From assembly GCF_964019385.1 (NCBI RefSeq), contig NC_088645.1, positions 14,798,864 through 14,862,863 of the forward strand: a stretch of 64,000 bases of DNA. The letters run 5' to 3'. Within the stretch, counting starts at the first letter, position 1. Each line of letters opens with the position of its first letter. Below are positions 23,790-37,480 of the stretch, piece after piece. This DNA is from Sycon ciliatum (lineage: Eukaryota > Porifera > Calcarea > Leucosolenida > Sycettidae). The position numbers and the translations under genes are program-made. The notes beneath the pieces were generated by a model. The model saw only the letters and a list, made by a program, of their open reading frames with translations. It made no database searches and was not told where the DNA came from.

Positions 23790-26700
23790 TTTTTCAGCTT
23801 TCAGCAGCCCTGGGCAAGTTCTTTAGAGAAATGTGGGTCTTTTTCTTGGTGCACTTGTCTATGTCCAGCTGCACAACGAGATGAGGCTGGTCATTGTCGT
23901 TTTCTGAGCTGTGAACGGGCAGGAAGGTGAGAAAATGTCGGATTTTGACCATTTGTGCTGACCTTTGAATTTCAATGTACCTCTCTATAACATGACCCAG
24001 CTGTAATGTCAGTGGTCACATTGATTTGATTTTTGGTTTGCTTGTAGGGCGCTGGCACCCACATTCAGTGACCCAAAACATTTGGCACTGCTGTGAATAG
24101 TTTAGTCGCAAAGTGAAGATTCACGGGTAAAAAGCCCCAAACTGTGCGACTGGTTATTTTTCAGCTTTCAGCAGCCCAGGGCAAGTTCTTTAGAGAAATG
24201 TGGCTCTTTTTCTTGGTGCACTTGTCTATGTCCAGCTGCACAACGAGATGAGGCTGGTCATTGTCATTTTCTGAGCTGTGAACGGGCAGGAAGGTGAGAA
24301 AATGTCGGATTTTGACCATTTGTGCTGACCTATAAATTTCAATGTACCTCTCTATAACATGACCCAGCTGTAATGTCAGTGGTCGCATTGATTTGATTTT
24401 TGGTTTGCTTGTAGGGCGCTGGCACCCACATTCAGTGACCCAGAAAATGTGGCACTGCTGTGAATAGTTTAGTCGCAAAGTGAAGATTCACGGGTAAAAA
24501 GCCCCAAACTGTGAGATTGGTTATTTTTCAGCTTTCACCAGCCCTGGGCAAGTTCTTTAGAGAAATGTGGGTCTTTTTCTTGGTTCACTTGTCTATGTCC
24601 AGCTGCGCAACGAGATGAGGCTGGTCATTGTCATTTTCTGAGCTGTGAACGGGCAGGAAGGTGAGAAAATGTCGGATTTTGACCATTTGTGCTGACCTTT
24701 GAATTTCAATGTACCTCTCTATAACATGACCCAGCTGTAATGTCAGTGGTCGCATTGATTTGATTTTTGGTTTGCTTGTAGGGCGCTGGCACCCACATAC
24801 AGTGACCCAGAAAATGTGGCACTGCTGTGAATAGTTTAGTCGCAAAGTGAAGATTCACGGGTAAAAAGCCCCAAAGTGTGAGATTGGTTATTTTTCAGCT
24901 TTCAGCAGCCCTGGGCAAGTTCTTTTGAGAAATGTGGCTCGATTTCCTGATGCACTTGTCTATGTCAAGCTGGACAGCGAGATGAGGCTGGTTATTGTCA
25001 TTTTCTGAGCTGTGAACGGGCAGGAAGGTGAGAAAATGTCGGATTTTGACCATTTGTGCTGACCTTTGAATTTCAATGTACCTCTCTATAACATGACCCA
25101 GCTGTAATGTCAGTGGTCGCATTCATTTGATTTTTGGTTTGCTTGTAGGGCGCTGGCACCCACATTCAGTGACCCAAAAAATTTGGCACTGCTGTGAATA
25201 GTTTAGTCGCAAAGTGAAGATTCACGGATAAAAAGCCCCAAACTGTGAGATTGGTTATTTTTCAGCTTTCAGCAGCCCAGGGCAAGTTCTTTAGAGAAAT
25301 GTGGCTCTTTTTCTTGGTGCACTTGTCTATGTCCAGCTGCACAACGAGATGAGGCTGGTCATTGTCATTTTCTGAGCTGTGAACGGGCAGGAAGGTGAGA
25401 AAATGTCGGATTTTGACCATTTGTGCTGACCTTTGAATTTCAATGTACCTCTCTATAACATGACCCAGCTGTAATGTCAGTGGTCACATTGATTTGATTT
25501 TTGGTTTGCTTGTAGGGCGCTGGCACCCACATTCAGTGATCCAAAAAATTTGGCACTGCTGTGAATAGTTTAGTCGCAAAGTGAAGATTCACGGGTAAAA
25601 AGCCCCAAAGTGTGAGATTGGTTATTTTTCAGCTTTCAGCAGCCCTGGGCAAGTTCTTTAGAGAAATGTGGGTCTTTTTCTTGGTGCACTTGTCTATGTC
25701 CAGCTGCACAACGAGATGAGGCTGGTCATTGTCATTTTCTGAGCTGTGAACGGGCAGGAAGGTGAGAAAATGTCGGATTTTTGACCATTTGTGCTGACCT
25801 TTGAATTTCAATGTACCTCTCTATAACATGACCCAGCTGTAATGTCAGTGGTCACATTGATTTGATTTTTGGTTTGCTTGTAGGGCGCTGGCACCCACAT
25901 ACAGTGACGCAGAAAATGTGGCACTGCTGTGAATAGTTTAGTCGCAAAGTGAAGATTCACGGGTAAAAAGCCCCAAACTGTGAGATTGGTTATTTTTTAG
26001 CTTTTAGCAGCCCTGGGCAAGTTCTTTAGAGAAATGTGGGTCTTTTTCTTGGTTCACTTGTCTATGTCCAGCTGCACAACGAGATGAGGCTGGTCATTGT
26101 CATTTTCTGAGCTGTGAACGGGCAGGAAGGTGAGAAAATGTCGGATTTTGACCATTTGTGCTGACCTTTGAATTTCAATGTACCTCTCTATAACATGACC
26201 CAGCTGTAATGTCAGTGGTCGCATTGATTTGAATTTTGGTTTGCTTGTAGGGCGCTGGCATCCACTTTCAGTGACCCAGAAAATGTGGCACTGCTGTGAA
26301 TAGTTTAGTCGCAAAGTGAAGATTCATGGGTAAAAAGCCCCAAACTGTGAGATTGGTTATTTTTCAGCTTTCAGCAGCCCTGGGCAAGTTCTTTAGAGAA
26401 ATGTGGCTCGATTTCCTGATGCACTTGTCTATGTCAAGCTGGACAGCGAGATGAGGCTGGTTATTGTCATTTTCTGAGCTGTGAACGGGCAGGAAGGTGA
26501 GAAAATGTCGGATTTTGACCATTTGTGCTGACCTTTGAATTTCAATGTACCTCTCTATAACATGACCCAGCTGTAATGTCAGTGGTCGCATTCATTTGAT
26601 TTTTGGTTTGCTTGTAGGGCGCTGGCACCCACATTCAGTGACCCAAAAAATTTGGCACTGCTGTGAATAGTTTAGTCGCAAAGTGAAGATTCACGGATAA

Positions 26701-29700
26701 AAAGCCCCAAACTGTGAGATTGGTTATTTTTCAGCTTTCAGCAGCCCAGGGCAAGTTCTTTAGAGAAATGTGGCTCTTTTTCTTGGTGCACTTGTCTATG
26801 TCCAGCTGCACAACGAGATGAGGCTGGTCATTGTCATTTTCTGAGCTGTGAACGGGCAGGAAGGTGAGAAAATGTCGGATTTTGACCATTTGTGCTGACC
26901 TTTGAATTTCAATGTACCTCTCTATAACATGACCCAGCTGTAATGTCAGTGGTCGCATTGATTTGATTTTTGGTTTGCTTGTAGGGCGCTGGCACCCACA
27001 TTCAGTGACCCAGAAAATGTGGCACTGCTGTGAATAGTTTAGTCGCAAAGTGAAGATTCACGGGTAAAAAGCCCCAAACTGTGAGATTGGTTATTTTTCA
27101 GCTTTCAGCAGCCCTGGGCAAGTTCTTTAGAGAAATGTGGGTCTTTTTCTTGGTTCACTTGTCTATGTCCAGCTGCACAACGAGATGAGGCTGGTCATTG
27201 TCATTTTCTGAGCTGTGAACGGGCAGGAAGGTGAGAAAATGTCGGATTTTGACCATTTGTGCTGATCTTTGAATTTCAATGTACCTCTCTATAACATGAC
27301 CCAGCTGTAATGTCAGTGGTCGCATTGATTTGAATTTTATGTTTGCTTGTAGGGCGCTGGCATCCACTTTCAGTGACCCAGAAAATGTGGCACTGCTGTG
27401 AATAGTTTAGTCGCAAAGTGAAGATTCATGGGTAAAAAGCCCCAAACTGTGAGATTGGTTATTTTTCAGCTTTCAGCAGCCCTGGGCAAGTTCTTTAGAG
27501 AAATGTGGCTCGATTTCCTGATGCACTTGTCTATGTCAAACTGGACAGCGAGATGAGGCTGGTTATTGTCATTTTCTGAGCTGTGAACGGGCAGGAAGGT
27601 GAGAAAATGTCGGATTTTGACCATTTGTGCTGACCTTTGAATTTCAATGTACCTCTCTATAACATGACCCAGCTGTAATGTCAGTGGTCGCATTGATTTG
27701 ATTTTTGGTTTGCTTGTAGGGCGCTGGCACCCACATTCAGTGACCCAAAAAAATTGGCACTGCTGTGAATAGTTTAGTCGCAAAGTGAAGATTCACGGGT
27801 AAAAAGCCCCAAACTGTGAGATTGGTTATTTTTCAACTTTCAGCAGCCCAGGGCAAGTTCTTTAGAGAAATGTGGCTCTTTTTCTTGGTGCACTTGTCTA
27901 TGTCCAGCTGCACAACGAGATGAGGCTGATCATTGTCATTTTCTGAGCTGTGAACGGGCAGGAAGGTGAGAAAATGTCGGATTTTGACCATTTGTGCTGA
28001 CCTTTGAATTTCAATGTACCTCTCTATAACATGACCCAGCTGTAATGTCAGTGGTCGCATTGATTTGATTTTTGGTTTGCTTGTAGGGCGCTGGCACCCA
28101 CATTCAGTGACCCAGAAAATGTGGCACTGCTGTGAATAGTTTAGTCGCAAAGTGAAGATTCACGGGTAAAAAGCCCCAAAGTGTGAGATTGGTTATTTTT
28201 CAGCTTTCAGCAGCCCTGGGCAAGTTCTTTAGAGAAATGTGGGTCTTTTTCTTGGTTCACTTGTCTATGTCCAGCTGCACAACGAGATGAGGCTGGTCAT
28301 TGTCATTTTCTGAGCTGTGAACGGGCAGGAAGGTGAGAAAATGTCGGATTTTGACCATTTGTGCTGACCTTTGAATTTCAATGTACCTCTCTATAACATG
28401 ACCCAGCTGTAATGTCAGTGGTCGCATTGATTTGATTTTTGGTTTGCTTGTAGGGCGCTGGCACCCACATTCAGTGACCCAGAAAATGTGGCACTGCTGT
28501 GAATAGTTTAGTCGCAAAGTGAAGATTCACGGGTAAAAAGCCCCAAACTGTGAGATTGGTTATTTTTCAGCTTTCAGCAGCCCTGGGCAAGTTCTTTAGA
28601 GAAATGTGGCTCTTTTTCTTGGTTCACTTGTCTATGTCCAGCTGCACAACGAGATGAGGCTGGTCATTGTCATTTTCTGAGCTGTGAACGGGCAGGAAGG
28701 TGAGAAAATGTCGGATTTTGACCATTTGTGCTGACCTTTGAATTTTAATGTACCTCTCTATAACATGACCCAGCTGTAATGTCAGTGGTCGCATTGATTT
28801 GAATTTTGGATTGCTTGTAGGGCGCTGGCATCCACTTTCAGTGACCCAGAAAATGTGGCACTGCTGTGAATAGTTTAGTCGCAAAGTGAAGATTCATGGG
28901 TAAAAAGCCCCAAACTGTGAGATTGGTTATTTTTCAGCTTTCAGCAGCCCTGGGCAAGTTCTTTAGAGAAATGTGGCTCGATTTCCTGATGCACTTGTCT
29001 ATGTCAAGCTGAACAGCGAGATGAGGCTGGTTATTGTCATTTTCTGAGCTGTGAACAGGCAGGAAGGTGAGAAAATGTCGGATTTTGACCATTTGTGCTG
29101 ACCTTTGAATTTCAATGTACCTCTCTATAACATGACCCAGCTGTAATGTCAGTGGTCGCATTGATTTGATTTTTGGTTTGCTTGTGAGGCGCTGGCACCC
29201 ACATTCAGTGACCCAGAAAATGTGGCACTGCTGTGAATAGTTTATTCGCAAAGTGAAGATTAACGGGTAAAAAGCCCCAAACTGTGAGATTGGTTATTTT
29301 TCAGCTTTCAGCAGCCCTGGGTAACTTCTTTAGAGAAATGTGGCTCTTTTTCTTGGTTCACTTGTCTATGTCCAGCTGCACAACAAGATCAGGCTGGTCA
29401 TTGTCATTTTCTGAGCTGTGAACGGGCAGGAAGGTGAGAAAATGTCGGATTTTGACCATTTGTGCTGACCTTTGAATTTCAATGTACCTCTCTATAACAT
29501 GACCCAGCTGTAATGTCAGTGGTCGCATTGATTTGATTTTTGGTTTGCTTGTAGGGCGCTGGCATCCACATTCAGTGACCCAGAAAATGTGGCACTGCTT
29601 TGAATAGTTTAGTCGCAAAGTGAATACTCACGGGTAAAAAGCCCCAAACTGTGAGATTGGTTATTTTTCAGCTTTCAGCAGCCCTGGGCAAGTTCTTTAG

Positions 29701-32700
29701 AGAAATGTGGCTCTTTTTCTTGGTGCACTTGTCTATGTCCAGCTGCACAACGAGATGAGGCTGGTCATTGTCATTTTCTGAGCTGTGAACGGGCAGGAAG
29801 GTGAGAAAATGTCGGATTTTGACCATTTGTGCTGACCTTTGAATTTCAATGTACCTCTCTATAACATGACCCAGCTGTAATGTCAGTGGTCGCATTGATT
29901 TGATTTTTGGTTTGCTTGTGAGGCGCTGGCACCCACATTCAGAGACCCAGAAAATGTGGCACTGCTGTGAATAGTTTAGTCCAGCTGTAATGTCAGTGGT
30001 CGCATTGATTTGATTTTTGGTTTGCTTGTGAGGCGCTGGCACCCACATTCAGTGACCCAGAAAATGTGGCACTGCTGTGAATAGTTTAGTCGCAAATTGA
30101 AGATTCACGGGTAAAAAGCCCCAAACTGTGAGATTGGTTATTTTTCAGCTTTCAGCAGCCCTGGGCAAGTTCTTTAGAGAAATGTGGCTCTTTTTCTTGG
30201 TTCACTTGTCAATGTCCAGCTGCACAACAAGATCAGGCTGGTCATTGTCATTTTCTGAGCTGTGAACGGGCAGGAAGGTGAGAAAATGTCGGATTTTGAC
30301 CATTTGTGCTGACCTTTGAATTTCAATGTACCTCTCTATAACATGACCCAGCTGTAATGTCAGTGGTCACATTGATTTGATTTTTGGTTTGCTTGTAGGG
30401 CGCTGGCACCCACATTCAGTGACCCAAAATATTTGGCACTGCTGTGAATAGTTTAGTCGCAAAGTGAAGATTCACGGGTAAAAAGCCCCAAACTGTGAGA
30501 TTGGTTATTTTTCAGCTTTCAGCAGCCCTGGGCAAGTTCTTTAGAGAAATGTGGCTCTTTTTCTGGGTGCACTTGTCTATGTCCAGCTGCACAACGAGAT
30601 GAGGCTGGTCATTGTCATTTTCTGAGCTGTGAACGGGCAGGAAGGTGAGAAAATGTCGGATTTTGACCATTTGTGCTGACCTTTGAATTTCAATGTACCT
30701 CTCTATAACATGACCCAGCTGTAATGTCAGTGGTCGCATTGATTTGATTTTTGGTTTGCTTGTAGGGCGCTGGCACCCACATTCAGTGACCCAGAAAATG
30801 TGGGACTGCTGTGAATAGTTTAGTCGGAAAGTGAAGATTCACGGGTAAAAAGCCCCAAACTGTGAGATTGGTTATTTTTCAGCTTTCAGCAGCCCTGGGC
30901 AAGTTCTTTAGAGAAATGTGGCTCTTTTTCTTGGTTCACTTGTCTATGTCCAGCTGCACAACGAGATGAGGCTGGTCATTGTCAATTTCTGAGCTGTGAA
31001 CGGGCAGGAAGGTGAGAAAATGTCGGATTTTGACCATTTGTGCTGACCTTTGAATTTCAATGTACCTCTCTATAACATGACCCAGCTGTAATGTCAGTGG
31101 TCGCATTGATTTGATTTTTGGTTTGCTTGTAGGGCGCTGGCACCCACATTTAGTGACCCAAAAAATGTGGCACTGCTGTGAATAGTTTAGTCGCAAAGTG
31201 AAGATTCACGGGTGAAAAGCCCCAAAGTGTGAGATTGGTTATTTTTCAGCTTTCAGCAGCCCTGGCCAAGTTCTTTAGAGAAATGTGGCTCTTTTTCTTG
31301 GTTCACTTATCTATGTCCAGCTGCACAACAAGATGAGGCTGGTCATTGTCATTTTCTGAGCTGTGAACGGGCAGGAAGGTGAGAAAATGTCGGATTTTGA
31401 CCATTTGTGCTGACCTTTGAATTTCAATGTACCTCTCTATAACATGACCCAGCTGTAATGTCAGTTGTCGCATTGATTTGATTTTTGGTTTGCTTGTAGA
31501 GCGCTGGCACCCACATTCAGTGACCCAAAAAATTTGGCACTACTATGAATAGTTTAGTCGCAAAGTGAAGATTCACGGGTAAAAAGCCCCAAACTGTGAG
31601 ATTTGTTATTTTCAGCTTTCAGCAGCCCTGGGCAAGTTCTTTAGAGAAATGTGGCTCTTTTTCTTGGTGCACTTGTCTATGTCCAGCTGCACAACGAGAT
31701 GAGGCTGGTCATTGTCATTTTCTGAGCTGTGAACGGGCAGGAAGGTGAGAAAATGTCGGATTTTGACCATTTGTGCTGACCTTTGAATTTCAATGTACCT
31801 CTCTATAACATGACCCAGCTGTAATGTCAGTGGTCGCATTTATTTGATTTTTGGTTTGCTTGTAGGGCGCTGGCATCCACATTCAGTGACCCAGAAAATG
31901 TGGCACTGCTGTGAATAGTGTAGTCGCAAAGTGAAGATTCACGGGTAAAAAGCCCCAAACTGTGAGATTGGTTATTTTTCAGCTTTCAGCAGCCCTGGGC
32001 AAGTTCTTTAGAGAAATGTGGCTCTTTTTCTTGGTGCACTTGTCTATGTCAAGCTGAACAGCGAGATGAGGCTGGTTATTGTCATTTTCTGAGCTGTGAA
32101 CGGGCAGGAAGGTGAGAAAATGTCGGATTTTGACCATTTGTGCTGACCTTTGAATTTCAATGTACCTCTCTATAACATGACCCAGCTGTAATGTCAGTGG
32201 TCGCATTGATTTGATTTTTGGTTTGCTTGTAGGGCGCTGGCATCCACATTCAGTGACCCAGAAAATTTGGCACTGCTGTGAATAGTTTAGTCGCAAAGTG
32301 AAGATTCACGGGTGAAAAGCCCCAAAGTGTGAGATTGGTTATTTTTCAGCTTTCAGCAGCCCTGGCCAAGTTCTTTAGAGAAATGTGGCTCTTTTTCTTG
32401 GTTCACTTATCTATGTCCAGCTGCACAACAAGATGAGGCTGGTCATTGTCATTTTCTGAGCTGTGAACGGGCAGGAAGGTGAGAAAATGTCGGATTTTGA
32501 CCATTTGTGCTGACCTTTGAATTTCAATGTACCTCTCTATAACATGACCCAGCTGTAATGTCAGTTGTCGCATTGATTTGATTTTTGGTTTGCTTGTAGA
32601 GCGCTGCCACCCACATTCAGTGACCCAAAAAAATTTGGCACTACTATGAATAGTTTAGTCGCAAAGTGAAGATTCACGGGTAAAAAGCCCCAAACTGTGA

Positions 32701-35700
32701 GATTTGTTATTTTCAGCTTTCAGCAGCCCTGGGCAAGTTCTTTAGAGAAATGTGGCTCTTTTTCTTGGTGCACTTGTCTATGTCCAGCTGCACAACGAGA
32801 TGAGGCTGGTCATTGTCATTTTCTGAGCTGTGAACGGGCAGGAAGGTGAGAAAATGTCGGATTTTGACCATTTGTGCTGACCTTTGAATTTCAATGTACC
32901 TCTCTATAACATGACCCAGCTGTAATGTCAGTGGTCGCATTGATTTGATTTTTGGTTTGCTTGTAGGGCGCTGGCATCCACATTCAGTGACCCAGGAAAT
33001 GTGGCACTGCTGTGAATAGTTTAGTCGCAAAGTGAAGATTCACGGGTAAAAAGCCCCAAACTGTGAGATTGATTATTTTTCAGCTTTCAGCAGCCCTGGG
33101 CAAGTTCTTTAGAGAAATGTGGCTCTTTTTCTTGGTGCACTTGTCTATGTCAAGCTGAACAGCGAGATGAGGCTGGTTATTGTCATTTTCTGAGCTGTGA
33201 ACGGGCAGGAAGGTGAGAAAATGTCGGATTTTGACCATTTGTGCTGACCTTTGAATTTCAATGTACCTCTCTATAACATGACCCAGCTGTAATGTCAGTG
33301 GTCGCATTGATTTTATTTTTGGTTTGCTTGTAGGGCGCTGGCATCCACATTCAGTGACCCAGAAAATGTGGCACTGCTGTGAATAGTTTAGTCGCAAAGT
33401 GAAGATTCACGGGTGAAAAGCCCCAAAGTGTGAGATTGGTTATTTTTCAGCTTTCAGCAGCCCTGGCCAAGTTCTTTAGAGAAATGTGGCTCTTTTTCTT
33501 GGTTCACTTATCTATGTCCAGCTGCACAACAAGATGAGGCTGGTCATCGTCATTTTCTGAGCCGTAAACCGGCAGGAAGGTGAGAAAATGTCGGATTTTG
33601 ACCATTTGTGCTGACCTTTGAATTTCAATGTACCTCTCTATAACATGACCCAGCTGTAATGTCAGTTGTCGCATTGATTTGATTTTTGGTTTGCTTGTAG
33701 GGCGCTGGCAACCACATTCAGTGACCTAAAAAATTTGGCACTGCTGTGAATAGTTTAGTCGCAAAGTGAAGATTCACGGGTAAAAAGCCCCAAACTGTGA
33801 GATTGGTTATTTTTCAGCTTTCAGCAGCCCTGGGCAAGTTCTTTAGAGAAATGTGGGTCTTTTTCTTGGTGCACTTGTCTATGTCCAGCTGCACAACAAG
33901 ATGAGGCTGGTCATTGTCATTTTCTGAGCTGTGAACGGGCAGGAAGGTGAGAAAATGTCGGATTTTGACCATTTGTGCTGACCATTGAATTTCAATGTAC
34001 CTCTCTATAACATGACCCAGCTGTATTTCAGTGGTCGCATTGATTTGATTTTTGGTTTGCTTGTAGGGCGCTGGCATCCACATTCAGTAACCCAGAAAAT
34101 GTGGCACTGCTGTGAATAGTTTAGTCGCAAAGTGAAGATTCACGGGTAAAAAGCCCCAAACTGTGAGATTTGTTATTTTCAGCTTTCAGCAGCCCTGGGC
34201 AAGTTCTTTAGAGAAATGTGGCTCTTTTTCTTTGTGCACTTGTCTATGTCAAGCTGAACAACGAGATGAGGCTGGTTATTGTCATTTTCTGAGCTGTGAA
34301 CGGGCAGTAAGGTGAGAAAATGTCGGATTTTGACCATTTGTGCTGACCTTTGAATTTCAATGTACCTCTCTATAACATGACCCAGCTGTAATGTCAGTGG
34401 TCGCATTGATTTGATTTTTGGTTTGCTTGTAGGGCGCTGGCACCCACATTCAGTGACCCAGAAAATGTGGCACTGCTGGGAATAGTTTAGTCGCAAAGTG
34501 AAGATTCACGGGTAAAAAGCCCCAAACTGTGAGATTGGTTATTTTTCAGCTTTCAGCAGCCCTGGGCAAGTTCTTTAGAGAAATGTGGGTCTTTTTCTTG
34601 GTTCACTTGTCTATGTCCAGCTGCACAACGAGATGAGGCTGGTCATTGTCATTTTCTGAGCTGTGAACGGGCAGGAAGGTGAGAAAATGTCGGATTTTGA
34701 CCATTTGTGCTGACCTTTGAATTTCAATGTACCTCTCTATAACATGACCCAGCTGTAATGTCAGTTGTCGCATTGATTTGATTTTTGGTTTGCTTATAGG
34801 GCGCTGGCAACCACATTCAGTGACCCAAAAAATTTGGCACTGCTGTGAATAGTTTAGTCGCAAAGTGAAGATTCACGGGTAAAAAGCCCCAAACTGTGAG
34901 ATTGGTTATTTTTCAGCTTTCAGCAGCCCTGGGCAAGTTCTTTAGAATAATGTGGCTCTTTTTCTTGGTGCACTTGTAAATGTCCAGCTGCACAACAAGA
35001 TGAGGCTGGTCATTGTCATTTTCTGAGCTGTGAACGGGCAGGAAGGTGAGAAAATGTCGGATTTTGACCATTTGTGCTGACCATTGAATTTCAATGTACC
35101 TCTCTATAACATGACCCAGCTGTATTTCAGTGGTCGCATTGATTTGATTTTTGGTTTGCTTGTAGGGCGCTGGCATCCACATTCAGTGACCCAGAAAATG
35201 TGGCACTGCTGTGAATAGTTTAGTCGCAAAGTGAAGATTCACGGGTAAAAAGCCCCAAACTGTGAGATTTGTTATTTTCAGCTTTCAGCAGCCCTGGGCA
35301 AGTTCTTTAGAGAAATGTGGCTCTTTTTCTTTGTGCACTTGTCTATGTCAAGCTGAACAACGAGATGAGGCTGGTTATTGTCTTTTTCTGAGCTGTGAAC
35401 GGGCAGTAAGGTGAGAAAATGTCGGATTTTGACCATTTGTGCTGACCTTTGAATTTCAATGTACCTCTCTATAACATGACCCAGCTGTAATGTCAGTGGT
35501 CGCATTGATTTGATTTTTGGTTTGCTTGTAGGGCGCTGGCACCCACATTCAGTGACCCAGAAAATGTGGCACTGCTGTGAATAGTTTAGTCGCAAAGTGA
35601 ACATTCACGGGTAAAAAGCCCCAAACTGTGAGATTGGTTATTTTTCAGCTTTCAGCAGCCCTGGGCAAGTTCTTTAGAGAAATGTGGGTCTTTTTCTTGG

Positions 35701-37480
35701 TTCACTTGTCTATGTCCAGCTGCACAACGAGATGAGGCTGGTCATTGTCATTTTCTGAGCTGTGAACGGGCAGGAAGGTGAGAAAATGTCGGATTTTGAC
35801 CATTTGTGCTGACCTTTGAATTTCAATGTACCTCTCTATAACATGACCCAGCTGTAATGTCAGTGGTCGCATTGATTTGATTTTTGGTTTGCTTGTAGGG
35901 CGCTGGCACCCACATTCAGTGACCCAAAAAATTTGGCACTGCTGTGAATAGTTTAGTCGCAAAGTGAAGATTCACGGGTAAAAAGCCCCAAAGTGTGAGA
36001 TTGGTTATTTTTCAGCTTTCAGCAGCCCTGGGCAAGTTCTTTAGAGAAATGTGGCTCTTTTTCTTGGTGCACTTGTCTATGTCCAGCTGCACAACGAGAT
36101 GAGGCTGGTCATTGTCATTTTCTGAGCTGTGAACGGGCAGGAAGGTGAGAAAATGTCGGATTTTGACCATTTGTGCTGACCATTGAATTTCAATGTACCT
36201 CTCTATAACATGACCCAGCTGTAATGTCAGTGGTCGCATTGATTTGATTTTTGGTTTGCTTCTAGGGCGCTGGCAATCACATTTAGTGACCCAAAAAATT
36301 TGGCACTGCTGTGAATAGTTTAGTCGCAAAGTGAAGATTCACGGGTAAAAAGCCCCAAACTGTGAGATTGGTTATTTTTCAGCTTTCAGCAGCCCTGGGC
36401 AAGTTCTTTAGAGAAATGTGGCTCTTTTTCTTGGTCCACTTGACTATGTCCCGCTGCACAACGAGATGAGGCTGGTCATTGTCATTTTCTGAGCTGTGAA
36501 CGGGCAGGAAGGTGAGAAAATATCGGATTTCGACCATTTGTGCTGACCTTTGAATTTCAATGTACCTCTCTATAACATGACCCAGCTGTAATGTCAGTGG
36601 TCGCATTGATTTGATTTTTGGTTTGCTTGTAGGGCGCTGGCACCCACATTCAGTGACCCAAAAAATTTGGCACTGCTGTGAATAGTTTAGTCGCAAAGTG
36701 AAGATTCACGGGTAAAAAGCCCCAAAGTGTGAGATTGGTTATTTTTCAGCTTTCAGCAGCCCTGGGCAAGTTCTTTAGAGAAATGTGGCTCTTTTTCTTG
36801 GTGCACTTGTCTATGTCCAGCTGCACAACGAGATGAGGCTGGTCATTGTCATTTTCTGAGCTGTGAACGGGCAGGAAGGTGAGAAAATGTCGGATTTTGA
36901 CCATTTGTGCTGACCTTTGAATTTCAATGTACCTCTCTATAACATGACCCAGCTGTAATGTCAGTGGTCACATTGATTTGATTTTTGGTTTGCTTGTAGG
37001 GCGCTGGCACCGACATTCAGTGACCCCAAAAATTTGGCACTGCTGTGAATAGTTTAGTCGCAAAGTGAAGATTCACGGGTAAAAAGCCCCAAAGTGTGAG
37101 ATTGGTTATTTTTCAGCTTTCAGCAGCCCTGGGCAAGTTCTTTAGAGAAATGTGGGTCTTTTTCTTGGTGCACTTGTCTATGTCCAGCTGCACAACGAGA
37201 TGAGGCTGGTCATTGTCATTTTCTGAGCTGTGAACGGGCAGGAAGGTGAGAAAATGTCGGATTTTGACCATTTGTGCTGACCTTTGAATTTCAATGTACC
37301 TCTCTATAACATGACCCAGCTGTAATGTCAGTGGTCGCATTGATTTGATTTTTATGTTTGCTTGTAGGGCGCTGGCACCCACATTCAGTGACCCAGAAAA
37401 TGTGGCACTGCTGTGAATAGTTTAGTCGCAAAGTGAAGATTCACGGGTAAAAAGCCCCAAACTGTGAGATTGGTTATTTT
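23790..37480. repeat. Large higher-order repeat block, copy 2 (about 13.7 kb)
   Basis: This is the second, directly adjacent copy of the block described for 8.9-23.8 kb, lacking the extra 1211-bp unit. Only scattered single-base differences from copy 1 were noticed by eye, for example TAACTTC for TAAGTTC near 29323 and GCTCTT for GGTCTT near 30920. This implies a recent exchange or, alternatively, an assembly duplication. Confidence 0.83.

Larger units (their letters stand above)
8900..23790. repeat. Large higher-order repeat block, copy 1 (about 14.9 kb)
   Basis: This block of about 40 monomers recurs directly downstream. Private variants pair at an offset of 14897-14898 in its left part: GACCTATAAATTTC near 9431 and 24328, TTTCACCAGCCC near 9638 and 24535, GATCTTTGAATTTC near 12366 and 27264. 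In its right part they pair at 13687: CATCGTCATTTTCTGAGCCG near 19858 and 33545, and ATTTTTATGTTTGC near 23661 and 37348. The offset change of 1211 bp equals an extra local duplication present only in this copy. Breakpoints are approximate because the monomers are alike. Confidence 0.85.
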
